The position numbers and the translations under genes were made by a program. The notes under the pieces were generated by a model. The model did not search any database, was not told the DNA's origin, and saw only the letters and a list, made by a program, of their open reading frames with translations. A DNA stretch of 64,000 bases from the NCBI RefSeq assembly GCF_014279795.1, contig NZ_CP047945.1, forward strand, positions 1,260,572 to 1,324,571, in the 5' to 3' direction. Source of the stretch: Synechococcus sp. PROS-7-1. GTDB taxonomy: Bacteria > Cyanobacteriota > Cyanobacteriia > PCC-6307 > Cyanobiaceae. Of the stretch, positions 19,837-28,720 are shown in pieces (the stretch's first letter is position 1; each line of letters begins with the position of its first letter).

Positions 19837-20433
19837 ATGAAGAAGCAAACAATCCAGCGCAACCAGAGGGTGAACGACCATTGGGAGCTCGTTCTTCCGA
19901 TCGCGAGGCACTACGCCCGACGCTGCGGAATCGACGCCGACGACCTGAGACAAGTGGGTCTGATGGGCCTGCTTCGAGCAGCGGAAAACTTCAACGCAGA
20001 CCGCTGTACAGCGTTCAAGTCATTCGCTAGACCACATATCCGTGGCGCCATCCTTCATTACCTGAGAGACAACGCATCGGTCGTGCGCTGTCCAAGACGG
20101 TTGCAGGAAAGCAAAGGCAAAGCAGATCCTGGGAAGCAGTGGCACGGAGCCGTGCTTCGAAGGGTGTACTGCTGCGATGAAAGCCTTGCGGACCCTGGGC
20201 ACGAGACCACCCAAGGGATCGAGCAGCTGGAGCGCTCAAAACTGATTCAAGACAGCCTGAATGAATTGGGTGTCCCTGAACGATCAGCCATCCAGGACGT
20301 TGTCCTTGATGGCCGTAGCCTCAGAGCTGCAGGGAAAATGGCCGGTGTTAGTGCCATGACCATGCAACGACGCGTGAAGCGAGGCTTAGAGCAGCTCCGT
20401 TTGAAACTCCAACCTCAGCTCTGGGCGGACTGA
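19837..20433 (+). CDS. RNA polymerase sigma factor, alternative sigma-70 (group 3-like)
   Basis: About 198 residues from ATG 19837 (an ATG at 19798 would add 13). Region 2 is clear: WELVLPIARHYARR, DADDLRQVGLMGLLRAAENF and FKSFARPHIRGAILHYLRDN. Region 4 is at the C-terminus, with RSLRAAGKMAGVSAMTMQRRVKRGLEQLR as the helix-turn-helix. The stretch between them is short and atypical, so region 3 is reduced. It looks like the alternative sigma factors of picocyanobacteria, perhaps SigF-related. Target genes cannot be inferred. Its end overlaps a small minus-strand gene by 19 bases. Confidence 0.85.
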   Translation: MKKQTIQRNQRVNDHWELVLPIARHYARRCGIDADDLRQVGLMGLLRAAENFNADRCTAFKSFARPHIRGAILHYLRDNASVVRCPRRLQESKGKADPGKQWHGAVLRRVYCCDESLADPGHETTQGIEQLERSKLIQDSLNELGVPERSAIQDVVLDGRSLRAAGKMAGVSAMTMQRRVKRGLEQLRLKLQPQLWAD

Positions 20434-20597
20434 TCACGTTCGATTTGCTGTTCAAGGGTTGTGATGGCAGCAGAAACGGCCGCCAGCTGACGCTCAAGTC
20501 CATCGCGCCAGAAGCGGAGCATGCGCAACTTCCGTGATTTCTGCTTGTGCTGCCACTCGGCATCGGCACAGGGCATGCAATCGAAGGGGGGAAACAT
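20415..20597 (-). CDS. Small coiled-coil protein with N-terminal CxxC, unknown
   Basis: 60 residues. The N-terminus has FDCMPCADAEWQHKQ, where the CxxC plus nearby His could bind metal. The rest is a basic segment followed by an amphipathic helix (LERQLAAVSAAITTLEQQIE) likely to be coiled coil. It is convergent with the sigma-factor gene and overlaps its 3' end by 19 bases. Regular heptads and normal codon use favour a real gene over a shadow, but this is moderate evidence only. Confidence 0.5.
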   Translation of the reverse strand: MFPPFDCMPCADAEWQHKQKSRKLRMLRFWRDGLERQLAAVSAAITTLEQQIERDQSAQS

Positions 20598-20734
20598 GAG
20601 GTGCGTTCAGTTGACACCATCCTGCCGACAGAAATTTCCAGGCGCGGGGTCGTAGGCGACTTGGCGGTTTTTGATCTGCCGATTAAGTTTGGAACTTGCG
20701 CCATCGCAGGCGCCCTCCGAGGATCCAGTCTCGC

Positions 20735-22369
20735 GTGTCTCACCGAATCCCACAACTGGTCCTAATTGGCGTCTCGGTTGGGATTGGCGCGGCTGCAGAG
20801 ATTCGTCCGGCCCATGCGTATGTGCCTTTGATGGCAGGTCAACGCGCCAGGCCCTTGAATGGCACGTTTAATAATGTGCCGGTCCTGCATTCCAATCAGC
20901 CAGAGATTGTTAAAGGGCCGGGTATTTTAGTTAACACAGCACCTGGACAAGCCATTGCGGTGGAAACAAATCAAGCTTTAAAGAATGCTACTTACACCTT
21001 CAATGGTGAGTTCGGTGTTCACATGCACCATAAATACTATCCGCAAGATTCCAGCAAATTGGGAGGACGAAGGGCCAGGGGGCTTTTGACTGTGGCCGCA
21101 ATAGCTATTAACCCAGGATCAACACCGGTCACACTGCGATTTGAGCAGGGTTCGGTTAAAAACAGTTTTGAAGCGCCCTATCAAGCCAATCGCCTGATGG
21201 GTGTGAAGCCCCTTGGTCGCAGGCCCTGGAACACTGGGCCAGGCGATGCGACTGCCGTGCAAATTCTGCGAAGAGAGCTCGATCGCCGTCTTCCTGAAAC
21301 AGTGGTCATTCCACCAAACAGTAAAAAAGTGATCGTGAGCAGCGTTCTTCCCGCACGCGGAATCATGAATGGGCTGCTCCGTGGAAACAGTGATGGACCA
21401 TTTCAGATGGCAGTGATCGCTGCTGAAGAAACAAAAGACGACAATGAATTAATTGCCGTACTCAACAAAGGTCGCCTCGCCCCAGGCCGGATCTATCTCA
21501 ATCGCGTGAGAGAGATTCAAGCGGGAACAATCTTTTCTCGTGTTGCTGGCGTCGCTTTAGGCGATGAATACAAAGCTTCAATCAGGCACGATCTTGATCA
21601 AGGTCCTTTGCATGTGCCGTTCACGAGTACACGTAAGCATCACTTTGGAACCCGTGACATTCAAGTCAACCAATTAACCACCAAGATGGTCGATTCGGCT
21701 GTCAATAATGTTGGTACCTACGGCGTTCGTTTTGATGTTGAAATGAATTTGTCTGGTGAGGGTCCCCATGACCTAGTGCTGAGTCATCCAGTGGCCTCTG
21801 GTCGCCCAGCATTCACTGCCTTTCGAGGTTCGATTGGTATCAAGACAGACGAGGGATATCAGGAGGTTCACGTTGGTATGCGCTCTGGGCAGAGTCTTTC
21901 CATTGCCAAGCTCAATCTCAAAGGAAATTCACCGAATAAGGTCACGGTGAGTGTTGTGTATCCAGCGGATGCCACCCCCGGACACCTGCTGAGCGTGGTT
22001 CCTGATACCCAGCTCGCCATGCTCAGGCAACGGGAAGAAATGCTGGAGGCAGCACGTAAGGCCCAAGCCGCAGCCAAAGCTCGCAAAGTTCGTCCAGCGA
22101 CTCCCCCTCCTGCAGTCACTGCCAAACCGAAACCAACAACCACCACCACAAATCCAGCACCAAAGCCGGCCACAAAGCAAAACGCTCCGAAGCCCAACAC
22201 CTTTATGCCGCCGCCGCCCCCGCCGGTCATCGTGGCACCCCGTGGTGGACTTAATCCGATGCCTCCGGCGATGATCATGCCCCAACGGGTGAACAGCACC
22301 CTGGAGCAGCGTTATCGCGAGGCGATCAAAGCCCAACAAGAATGGCTACGACGCCTCCAGGGTCGATAG
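20735..22369 (+). CDS. Secreted DUF3370 family protein with Pro-rich tail
   Basis: About 544 residues from GTG 20735; a TTG at 20696 would add 13. From this GTG the protein has a normal signal peptide (PQLVLIGVSVGIGAAA, cleavage after AHA). The large beta-rich body fits the cyanobacterial DUF3370 family: RPLNGTFNNVPVLHSNQPE near the mature N-terminus, GLLTVAAIAINPGSTPVTL, then IYLNRVREIQAGTIFSRVAGVA. After about residue 420 come an Ala/Lys helix, a Pro/Thr/Lys-rich linker with a run of seven prolines, and a helical end. The export signal and linker suggest a periplasmic or surface protein. Function is unknown. Confidence 0.8.
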   Translation: MSHRIPQLVLIGVSVGIGAAAEIRPAHAYVPLMAGQRARPLNGTFNNVPVLHSNQPEIVKGPGILVNTAPGQAIAVETNQALKNATYTFNGEFGVHMHHKYYPQDSSKLGGRRARGLLTVAAIAINPGSTPVTLRFEQGSVKNSFEAPYQANRLMGVKPLGRRPWNTGPGDATAVQILRRELDRRLPETVVIPPNSKKVIVSSVLPARGIMNGLLRGNSDGPFQMAVIAAEETKDDNELIAVLNKGRLAPGRIYLNRVREIQAGTIFSRVAGVALGDEYKASIRHDLDQGPLHVPFTSTRKHHFGTRDIQVNQLTTKMVDSAVNNVGTYGVRFDVEMNLSGEGPHDLVLSHPVASGRPAFTAFRGSIGIKTDEGYQEVHVGMRSGQSLSIAKLNLKGNSPNKVTVSVVYPADATPGHLLSVVPDTQLAMLRQREEMLEAARKAQAAAKARKVRPATPPPAVTAKPKPTTTTTNPAPKPATKQNAPKPNTFMPPPPPPVIVAPRGGLNPMPPAMIMPQRVNSTLEQRYREAIKAQQEWLRRLQGR

Positions 22370-22404
22370 CCTTCCAGGCCTAAAGGCCCGAACGTTTCGT
22401 AGAT

Positions 22405-23424
22405 ATGCCAGGCAAACGGATCAGCCTCGAATTACCTGAACATCTCGTTGACCGGCTCGATCAGCTGCGCAGGGAATGGCATGCCCGTTCAAGGGGGGCT
22501 TGCCTGGAACGTCTGCTTGAAGAGATCTTCGAAGCCGAAACAGAGTTTTCGTCCGCTGAGTCTCCGGACGATGCTGACTTCACTGCAAACAATGTCAGCA
22601 GCTCGGATGGCACTGATCCTGTCTACGACGAGGACAGGGCCATTGTGCTGGTTGGGTCCCGGCTTCAAAGATCCACAGTGGAGCTTGATGAGCCCATCAA
22701 CTCGGCTCCACCCCCGCCTCGACGAGCTCCGGGATCCAACGGGGGTGGAATCGATCTTCCAGGCTTTGTCAGAAATCGCACAGCCGCAATTCGAACCAGC
22801 TTGGAAGTCACGGATCGGCCCGTCGACGCACCAGTGGTGCCAACAATCAGCGAAAGCCAACTGCAGGCATGGTCTGATACAGCGCTGCAACACTGGATGA
22901 ACCTTTACGGCTCATCTCCTGGCGAGACAGTGATGGAAGCGGTCATGCTCTGGATGGCCAGGGATATCTGGCCGCAGATTGATGGAAGCGAGGGGCGGAC
23001 GTTCACCTGGTCTCAGGTGAAAAATGCAATGGATCAGATCTGTGGCAACTGGCCTGTGCAGTCCCCACGATTTGAGCAGGTGATCGTCGCAGCAGCGGTG
23101 TTGGAAGACCCGTTTGCCACAGCAACGGTCAATGATCGGATTCCAACGTTGATTCGTCGGTTTGTGAACCGATTCAAACGCAGCCGAAAAGTCACGTCCT
23201 TCGAAACCCTTGAATCCACGATGACGCTGCATGGAGCATTGCGGCAACTTGAGCTGCCAACCCAAGCAGGGCAATCGTTGACCTTGCGCACGATTCGTGA
23301 TGCTTATAAACGCAAGGCCGTGGAGGTCCATCCCGACTCAGGTGGTTCGACTGAAGCAATGCGTCGCTTGAATGAGGCTTATCAGATGCTGAAGGAGCTG
23401 TATCGCCAGAAAGAATCAGGCTGA
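22405..23424 (+). CDS. Ribbon-helix-helix/J-domain fusion protein
   Basis: 339 residues with two recognisable ends. Residues 1-45 (KRISLELPEHLVDRLDQLRREW) look like a CopG-type ribbon-helix-helix. Residues about 285-337 are a J-domain-like hairpin (IRDAYKRKAVEVHPD, then MRRLNEAYQMLKELY), with the HPD tripeptide at 309-311 that stimulates DnaK ATPase. Between them are an acidic, Pro-rich linker (~50-130) and an unassigned helical domain (~150-280). A DNA-linked co-chaperone is a reasonable guess. Neither DNA binding nor DnaK partnership is demonstrated by the sequence. It follows the DUF3370 gene after 35 bases. Confidence 0.7.
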   Translation: MPGKRISLELPEHLVDRLDQLRREWHARSRGACLERLLEEIFEAETEFSSAESPDDADFTANNVSSSDGTDPVYDEDRAIVLVGSRLQRSTVELDEPINSAPPPPRRAPGSNGGGIDLPGFVRNRTAAIRTSLEVTDRPVDAPVVPTISESQLQAWSDTALQHWMNLYGSSPGETVMEAVMLWMARDIWPQIDGSEGRTFTWSQVKNAMDQICGNWPVQSPRFEQVIVAAAVLEDPFATATVNDRIPTLIRRFVNRFKRSRKVTSFETLESTMTLHGALRQLELPTQAGQSLTLRTIRDAYKRKAVEVHPDSGGSTEAMRRLNEAYQMLKELYRQKESG

Positions 23425-23430
23425 GTGATA

Positions 23431-23448
23431 GGGGTGCGTGAACACCCC
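23431..23448 (+). terminator. Hairpin after the RHH/J-domain gene
   Basis: Arms ggggtg and cacccc with a 6-base loop, starting six bases after the stop codon and followed by catttctgtgt. The T tract is weak, but position and stability suggest a terminator. Confidence 0.5.
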
Positions 23449-23897
23449 CCATTTCTGTGTCTCGCGATTCCCTTATGAGACACTCAAAGAGTCTTGATAA
23501 GCGTCCCAATTAAAACCAATGAGACGTTTCTGTGATCAATTGATTTTCTTGCAGTTTTAATTGAATCAACCATGTGTCCTCTTGCTTCGGGGTGGTGTCT
23601 TGCCGTTTTGCCCGCACAACCACTAATCGAGGCTCGTTTGGCGGTCCATTTCCGTCCACCTTGCGTCCAAGCAGCTTTCGTTCGCTCAAATTGCACTAAA
23701 TAACTGGGCTCGATGAATGGCGTACCTGCTGTAGACACAGTGACGCAGGCTTGAGCGAAGTCTGTTTCGGCTGCTCAATGGGCGGAAAAAACGTGGTCTC
23801 ACAAGTCTCGGCTAAGAGGCTGAATGAGTCTCGCTTCTTGTCTTGGTTGAGATGAGTTGACGCGAACGATTCTGTAGCCCTCGGCTTGCTGTGACAT
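23449..23897. other. Non-coding spacer between the RHH/J-domain gene and apcD
   Basis: About 450 bases without a convincing gene. The longest frame (minus strand, 84 codons) has a low-complexity, non-family-like translation. The stretch contains several inverted repeats (gtgtctc/gagacac at 23457-23483, and a 10-bp pair at 23507-23563) and repeated gagact/gtctc words. A small RNA or apcD-related transcript end could lie here, but nothing proves it. Confidence 0.5.
23507..23563. repeat. Long-loop inverted repeat in the spacer
   Basis: caattaaaac and gttttaattg are perfect 10-bp complements separated by 37 bases. The loop itself contains the palindrome atcaattgat (23535-23544), so the RNA could form a two-stem structure or the DNA a regulatory site. 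Confidence 0.45.
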
Positions 23898-23920
23898 AAA
23901 AAAAGCCCTCATCTGAGGGC
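23898..23920 (-). terminator. Intrinsic terminator of apcD
   Basis: Read on the minus strand, a GCCCTC/GAGGGC stem with a 4-base loop is followed by a run of seven T, about 28 bases after the apcD stop. This is a textbook rho-independent terminator and the clearest one in the window. Confidence 0.85.
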
Positions 23921-23947
23921 CTTGCGTCAATGCATGGAACAGAACAA

Positions 23948-24442
23948 TCAGGTGCTGGTCTGCATTCCCTGAATCAGAAAATCAAAATAGGGTCCCGCAA
24001 GTCTCTGTTGATCATCGGAGAGAAGAACTAAAGAAGCTTCACGCATAGCTCGCATGGCATCCACCATTCCAGGCATAGGAACGCCAAGGCTGTTGTACAT
24101 CTCGCGTGCGCCGACCAGACCGATCTGTTCAATCATCTCGGTGCTACCGGCAAGAACGCCATAGGTCACAAGCCGCAGATACCAGCTGTAATCCCTTAGG
24201 CATTGGGCACGCTGTTTCTGACCGTAGGCGTTACCGCCGGGAGCGACATACTCAGGGCGAAGACTGAATAATTGCCGAGCCGATTCGTCAACAATCTTCT
24301 TCTCGTTGTCAGACAGGATCCGTACCACTGAGAGACGAACGGATCCTTGGCTGAGAAACTCCACAATCGAGTTCAGCTCGCCGCTGCTTGGATAGCGCAG
24401 ATCGTCATCGGCTTTGAGGATCAGATCCCTTACAACGCTCAT
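23948..24442 (-). CDS. apcD: Allophycocyanin alpha-B subunit
   Basis: Phycobilisome core pigment protein that passes excitation energy from the antenna to the reaction centres, chiefly photosystem I. Starting at MSVVRDLILKADDDLRYP gives 164 residues, close to the usual 161; the frame extends four codons upstream. The chromophore cysteine is C81 in QCLRDYSWYLRLVTYG. APGGNAYGQKQ, EMYNSLGVPMPGMVDA and the C-terminal PYFDFLIQ are characteristic of ApcD rather than ApcA. It stands alone with its own terminator, divergent from rlmD, as apcD commonly does. It shows the organism uses phycobilisomes, which excludes Prochlorococcus. Confidence 0.95.
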   Translation of the reverse strand: MSVVRDLILKADDDLRYPSSGELNSIVEFLSQGSVRLSVVRILSDNEKKIVDESARQLFSLRPEYVAPGGNAYGQKQRAQCLRDYSWYLRLVTYGVLAGSTEMIEQIGLVGAREMYNSLGVPMPGMVDAMRAMREASLVLLSDDQQRLAGPYFDFLIQGMQTST

Positions 24443-24522
24443 GACGGCTGGCATGCTGGGGAAAGTTTAAAGCTCCTGAACCCCAGCCATGGATGTGAGG
24501 TCGGGGGTGTTACGCCTTTGCA

Positions 24523-25923
24523 ATGACATCACGCCCTGATTCACCAATGCCAGGCCTGACCATCACGGTTCAGGGAGAGGATCTCGATCAGCAGGGACGG
24601 GGAATCGCTCGCTGGAATGGCTGGGTGGTCACGGTGCCAGAACTCATTCCTGGGGAGGACGCCAGAGTTCAGTTGTTGCAACGGCAGCGACGGCTATGGC
24701 ACGGCAAAAAGATCCAGAGCATTCAACCCTCACCCGATGCCCGACGACCGCCGTGCATCCTTGCCCATGTCTGTGGCGGATGCACTCTCCAGCACATCAG
24801 CGTTGATGCGCAGAACCATTGGAAACAGGAGAACCTCATCGCAACCCTTCAACGAATCGGGGGTGTCTCGGCCTTGGTTGGGCCCTTGATCAGTCCTGAG
24901 GTTGAGTCCCTCGGCTATCGCAATCGAGCGCTGATTCCGATGCAACGTGACGAAGGAGGACTTCGGCTCGGCTACTACCGCCGAGGCAGTCACCGCATCG
25001 TCAACCTGAATCACTGTCCCGTTCTCGACCCGCGGCTGGATGCCTTGATTGAGCCCATCAAGAACGATCTGGCCATGACCGACTGGCCGATCGATTCTGA
25101 TTTGAGAGGTAAGCCGGGTCTCCGGCATCTCGGACTGCGCATTGGCATGCGAACCGGTCAGGTTCTGATCTCGCTTGTTGCAGCAACTGATCGCCTTCCT
25201 GGACTGGAGCAACTCGCTGCGCAGTGGATGCAGCGTTGGCCACAGTTGAAGGGGGTCACCCTGAATGTGCAACCCAAGCGCAGTAACACCGTGCTTGGTG
25301 ATCAGACCCTCTGCATTGAGGGGCATGACGGGATTGAAGAGCACTTCTGCGGGCTATCGCTGGAGCTCGGAACCACCACGTTCTTTCAGGTGAATACCGA
25401 ACGGGCGGAGCAGGTTGTCGCGATGATTCGCGACTGGATCAAGGCTTCAGCTCCGTCAGCCAGCGTGATCGATGCCTACTGCGGCATCGGAACCATCGCC
25501 CTGCCCTTGGCCGCCGCAGGATTGAACGTGCTCGGTCTGGAAATCAATCGAGCCTCCGTGGTCCAGGCCCAAGAGAATGCTCGCCGCAATGGGCTTGAAA
25601 ACGCTTGCTTCCTTGATGGCGACGTCGCTGAACATCTGCAGAAATTGCTGCCAATCCATCAAGTGCTTGTTGTCGACCCTCCCAGAAAGGGCCTGACCCC
25701 GGCGGTCTTGCAGATCATTCTGGCGATTCCACCTGCCTTCCTGATTTATCAGAGCTGCGACCCCGCGACTCTGGCAAGAGATCTGCAGCAACTGACGGGG
25801 CCTGATGGGCCCTATCGGATTGAACAGATCCAGCCTGTGGATTTCTTCCCCCAAACCTCCCATCTGGAATGTTTGGTCATGATGGTTCGCGTCAACTCCG
25901 AAGCTCCACCTCAAACTGCTTGA
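24523..25923 (+). CDS. rlmD: 23S rRNA (uracil-C5)-methyltransferase, RlmD/TrmA family
   Basis: 466-residue AdoMet-dependent RNA m5U methyltransferase. An N-terminal TRAM domain (ITVQGEDLDQQGRGIAR) is followed by Fe-S cluster cysteines (CILAHVCGGCTLQH and a later NHCPVL). The SAM-binding domain has IDAYCGIGTIALPLA. The catalytic Cys lies in IYQSCDPATLARDL near the C-terminus. RlmD methylates U1939 of E. coli 23S rRNA; cyanobacterial members could instead act on U747 or tRNA, so the target is inferred. It overlaps the 3' end of convergent pheT by 32 bases. Confidence 0.88.
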   Translation: MTSRPDSPMPGLTITVQGEDLDQQGRGIARWNGWVVTVPELIPGEDARVQLLQRQRRLWHGKKIQSIQPSPDARRPPCILAHVCGGCTLQHISVDAQNHWKQENLIATLQRIGGVSALVGPLISPEVESLGYRNRALIPMQRDEGGLRLGYYRRGSHRIVNLNHCPVLDPRLDALIEPIKNDLAMTDWPIDSDLRGKPGLRHLGLRIGMRTGQVLISLVAATDRLPGLEQLAAQWMQRWPQLKGVTLNVQPKRSNTVLGDQTLCIEGHDGIEEHFCGLSLELGTTTFFQVNTERAEQVVAMIRDWIKASAPSASVIDAYCGIGTIALPLAAAGLNVLGLEINRASVVQAQENARRNGLENACFLDGDVAEHLQKLLPIHQVLVVDPPRKGLTPAVLQIILAIPPAFLIYQSCDPATLARDLQQLTGPDGPYRIEQIQPVDFFPQTSHLECLVMMVRVNSEAPPQTA

Positions 25924-28348
25924 TCAGGGCTTGACGCACCTTCTCGTGCACTGGCTGGATCTGGTCATCGGTGAGGGTGCTGTCCTTGCCGCGGTAGCGC
26001 AGTCGAAACGCCTGGCTGCAGCGGTCTTCACCCAATTGCTTGGCTTCGAAACGATCGATCAGTTCGACTGACTCCAGTAAGGGCTTGCCGGCCTTGCGAA
26101 TGGCCTGGAGCAGATCACCCGACGGCAGAGATTTTGAAACCACCATTGCCAGATCTCGCTCCGACGCTGGCAGGTTGGAATAAGGCTTGAACTGAGGGAC
26201 CCAGCGGTTTTGACGGGAAGCGGCATTGAGAAGCAGTGCCGTGTCGAAATCGAAAAGGTATGTCTCTGACGGCAACTCAAACGTTTCGCAAAGCGACGGA
26301 TGCAGCTGTCCGAAGCATCCCAGGGGTTTGCCTTCCACAACAACCGTTGCGGCACGGCCTGGGTGCAGACGACCATCGTCTGTGAGGCATCGATCCTGAC
26401 TCTCAATTCCCAGGGACGAGAACAGAGAGCCAAGGATGCCCCGAGCCTCGTAGTAATTCAGAGGCGAAGGTTTCCCGCTGGTGCACCAGCGGGAGACGCG
26501 TCGCTCACCACAGATCACGCCACCGAGGCGGGATTGCTGAAGAACGCCGCTGGCATCAGGAGAGAAGACATTGCCGATTTCAAACAACCAACAACCGGGT
26601 TGTGATGCCTGCAGATTGCGCTGGCAAATTTCGAGATGTTCCTGCCAAAGCGTCGTACGTAGATGGCTTGTTTCGGCCAGGAGGGGGTTGCTGATAGCAA
26701 TTCTGGCCACGTCGGTGGCGTCAGCACCGGTGAGAGAGAGTGTTGTGACCTCTTGAAGCCCAAGCGCACACAGGCGCTGGCGCACACGACGTTCGGCTTG
26801 CTGGCCAAGGGAAAGCTGTCCTGGCCGTAACGGATCGGGCAAGTGAGATTCAAAGTGATCGAATCCCACCAGACGAGCCACCTCTTCAATGAGGTCCACT
26901 TCACGCAACAGGTCAAGCCGTCGAGACGGAGGAACAACCACCTCCCAGCCGTCCTCGGTCGGCGTGAGGGCGCACCCGAGGGACTTCAGGCAAGCTTCAA
27001 CGCGTGCATCATCCAGGTCCTGAGCATCTGAATCAGCGGCTGTGGGGGCCAGTGGTCCAAGCAATTGATGCAGAGCGCAGCGACGAAGTTCCACCACGGG
27101 ATCAGGGCCCGGATCTGACGCGCATTGCCAGGTCTGTCCGATTTCGGCTCCTAACATCGATTCGAGGAGAGACAGAGCACGGCCTGCAGCCAACAGAGTG
27201 ATTTCCCGTGGCAACCCTTTCTCATAACGACTACTGGCATCTGTGCGTTGTCCAGTGGCGCGGCTACTGCTGCGCACAGAAGCTGGCGTGAACAGCGCTG
27301 ATTCCAACCAGATCCGCTTTGTTTGCTGGCTCACACCGCTGTCCTCACTGCCCATCACGCCAGCAATGGCGACGGCCCGATCGCAGCACGTCACCACCTG
27401 AACCCTGGAGTCGAGCGTCAGGTCTCGGCCATCCAAACCACGAAAGGGTTCTTGTTCGCGGGCCTGACGCAGGCCGAAGTCAGATGCAGTGATGGGTTGT
27501 CCGCATAGGGATTCGAGGGCATCGGCGTCAAATGCATGCAGGGGTTGGCCCTGTTCCAGCATCACCAGATTGCCGATATCCACCACGGCATTGACCGGCT
27601 TGACCCCGGCGCGTTGGAGACGCTGCTGAATCCATTGAGGAGAGCAACGTGAGCCATCGACTTGCTTGATTTCGGTCACGGCGTAAACCCCGCCCTTTTG
27701 CATGGCCACAGCCGCGTCTGTGCTGGGATTCAGTGAATGAATTTCAGTCGGTGCTGCTGTCTCAGGGAGAGACAACTCAGCGCCGGTTAGGGCCGCCACT
27801 TCACGGGCGATGCCTGTCATTGACAGGCCATCGGGTCGATTGGCTGTAATCGCCAGCTCAAGAACGGTGTCGTCGAGCCCAAGCACTGGGGCAATCGATG
27901 CGCCGGGTGCAGGAACCTCAGAAACCAGATCCTCGAGAATGGCAATTCCGTCGACATCACTGGTTTGCCCCAGTTCTGCGAGGGAGCAAATCATGCCCTC
28001 ACTGCTTACCCCTCTCAGCTCACCGGCCTTGATTGTGAGATTCACCGCAGGAAGGACTGCGCCAACGATGGCCACTGGCACGTGGATCCCTGCGCGCACA
28101 TTGGCCGCACCGCAAACGATCTGAAGCGGAGCATCAGCTCCAACATCCACCGAGCACACACTCAACTTGTCGGCATTGGGATGCTTGTTCTTCTCAAGCA
28201 CATGACCCACCACAACGCCCTGGGCCAGAAGGCTGAGATCGTCGAGCTCCTCCACCTCAAACCCCGCCATGGACAGCCGATCCCCCAGCTGAACGGCAGG
28301 CTCATTCACCTGAACCAGATCCTTCAGCCAGGAGAGGGAAACCCGCAT
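25892..28348 (-). CDS. pheT: Phenylalanyl-tRNA synthetase beta subunit
   Basis: 818 residues, normal for the bacterial beta chain of the alpha2-beta2 enzyme that charges tRNA-Phe. The N-terminus (MRVSLSWLKDLV) leads into a tRNA-binding EMAP-like domain around 40-150 with VVGHVLEKNKHPNADKL. The B3/4 editing domain contains the conserved RYEKGLPREI stretch. The B5 and catalytic-like core follow. A ferredoxin-like anticodon-binding domain ends the protein (FKPYSNLPASERDLAMVV to the last ~95 residues). pheS is not in the window. It is divergent from rpmG and convergent with rlmD. Confidence 0.97.
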   Translation of the reverse strand: MRVSLSWLKDLVQVNEPAVQLGDRLSMAGFEVEELDDLSLLAQGVVVGHVLEKNKHPNADKLSVCSVDVGADAPLQIVCGAANVRAGIHVPVAIVGAVLPAVNLTIKAGELRGVSSEGMICSLAELGQTSDVDGIAILEDLVSEVPAPGASIAPVLGLDDTVLELAITANRPDGLSMTGIAREVAALTGAELSLPETAAPTEIHSLNPSTDAAVAMQKGGVYAVTEIKQVDGSRCSPQWIQQRLQRAGVKPVNAVVDIGNLVMLEQGQPLHAFDADALESLCGQPITASDFGLRQAREQEPFRGLDGRDLTLDSRVQVVTCCDRAVAIAGVMGSEDSGVSQQTKRIWLESALFTPASVRSSSRATGQRTDASSRYEKGLPREITLLAAGRALSLLESMLGAEIGQTWQCASDPGPDPVVELRRCALHQLLGPLAPTAADSDAQDLDDARVEACLKSLGCALTPTEDGWEVVVPPSRRLDLLREVDLIEEVARLVGFDHFESHLPDPLRPGQLSLGQQAERRVRQRLCALGLQEVTTLSLTGADATDVARIAISNPLLAETSHLRTTLWQEHLEICQRNLQASQPGCWLFEIGNVFSPDASGVLQQSRLGGVICGERRVSRWCTSGKPSPLNYYEARGILGSLFSSLGIESQDRCLTDDGRLHPGRAATVVVEGKPLGCFGQLHPSLCETFELPSETYLFDFDTALLLNAASRQNRWVPQFKPYSNLPASERDLAMVVSKSLPSGDLLQAIRKAGKPLLESVELIDRFEAKQLGEDRCSQAFRLRYRGKDSTLTDDQIQPVHEKVRQALIKQFEVELRS

Positions 28349-28475
28349 GGGGATACGCGACGTCGGTGGGGGATCCTACGGACTCTTTCGTGCTGAGAGG
28401 GTGATGAGGCAGTGGGGGGCTGCCCTGTAGAGTTGTTGTTTGTCATTCGCTTCGCAAGCGCGGCGTAACGTCCTT

Positions 28476-28670
28476 ATGGCCAAGAACAAGGGCGTCCGGA
28501 TCGTTGTCACTCTTGAGTGCACCGAATGCCGGTCCAGCACCGAAAAACGTTCACAGGGTGTGTCTCGATACACCACTGAAAAAAACCGTCGGAACACCAC
28601 CGAGCGGTTGGAGCTCAAGAAGTTCTGTCCTCATGACAACAAAATGACGATTCACAAAGAGATCAAGTGA
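28476..28670 (+). CDS. rpmG: Large ribosomal subunit protein bL33
   Basis: 64 residues starting [18 protein letters not shown]. The frame extends 12 codons upstream, but this ATG gives the standard start. The CTEC near the N-terminus is present, while the second pair is reduced to a single Cys in KKFCPHDN. Its 51-base spacing to rpsR and the same order in other cyanobacteria indicate one operon rpmG-rpsR-rnb. Confidence 0.95.
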   Translation: MAKNKGVRIVVTLECTECRSSTEKRSQGVSRYTTEKNRRNTTERLELKKFCPHDNKMTIHKEIK

Positions 28671-28720
28671 TCTCTCGAATCTGAAATTTCTGTCCAAACT
28701 TCTTCTCCAACAGCATCGCA

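Noticed and set aside
21868-22299. Minus-strand Gly-rich frame opposite the Pro-rich tail of the DUF3370 protein
   Set aside because: The Gly runs are the complement of proline codons in the real gene.
23484-23738. 84-codon minus-strand frame before apcD
   Set aside because: No ribosome-binding site and random-looking translation; it overlaps the inverted repeat. Treated as non-coding.
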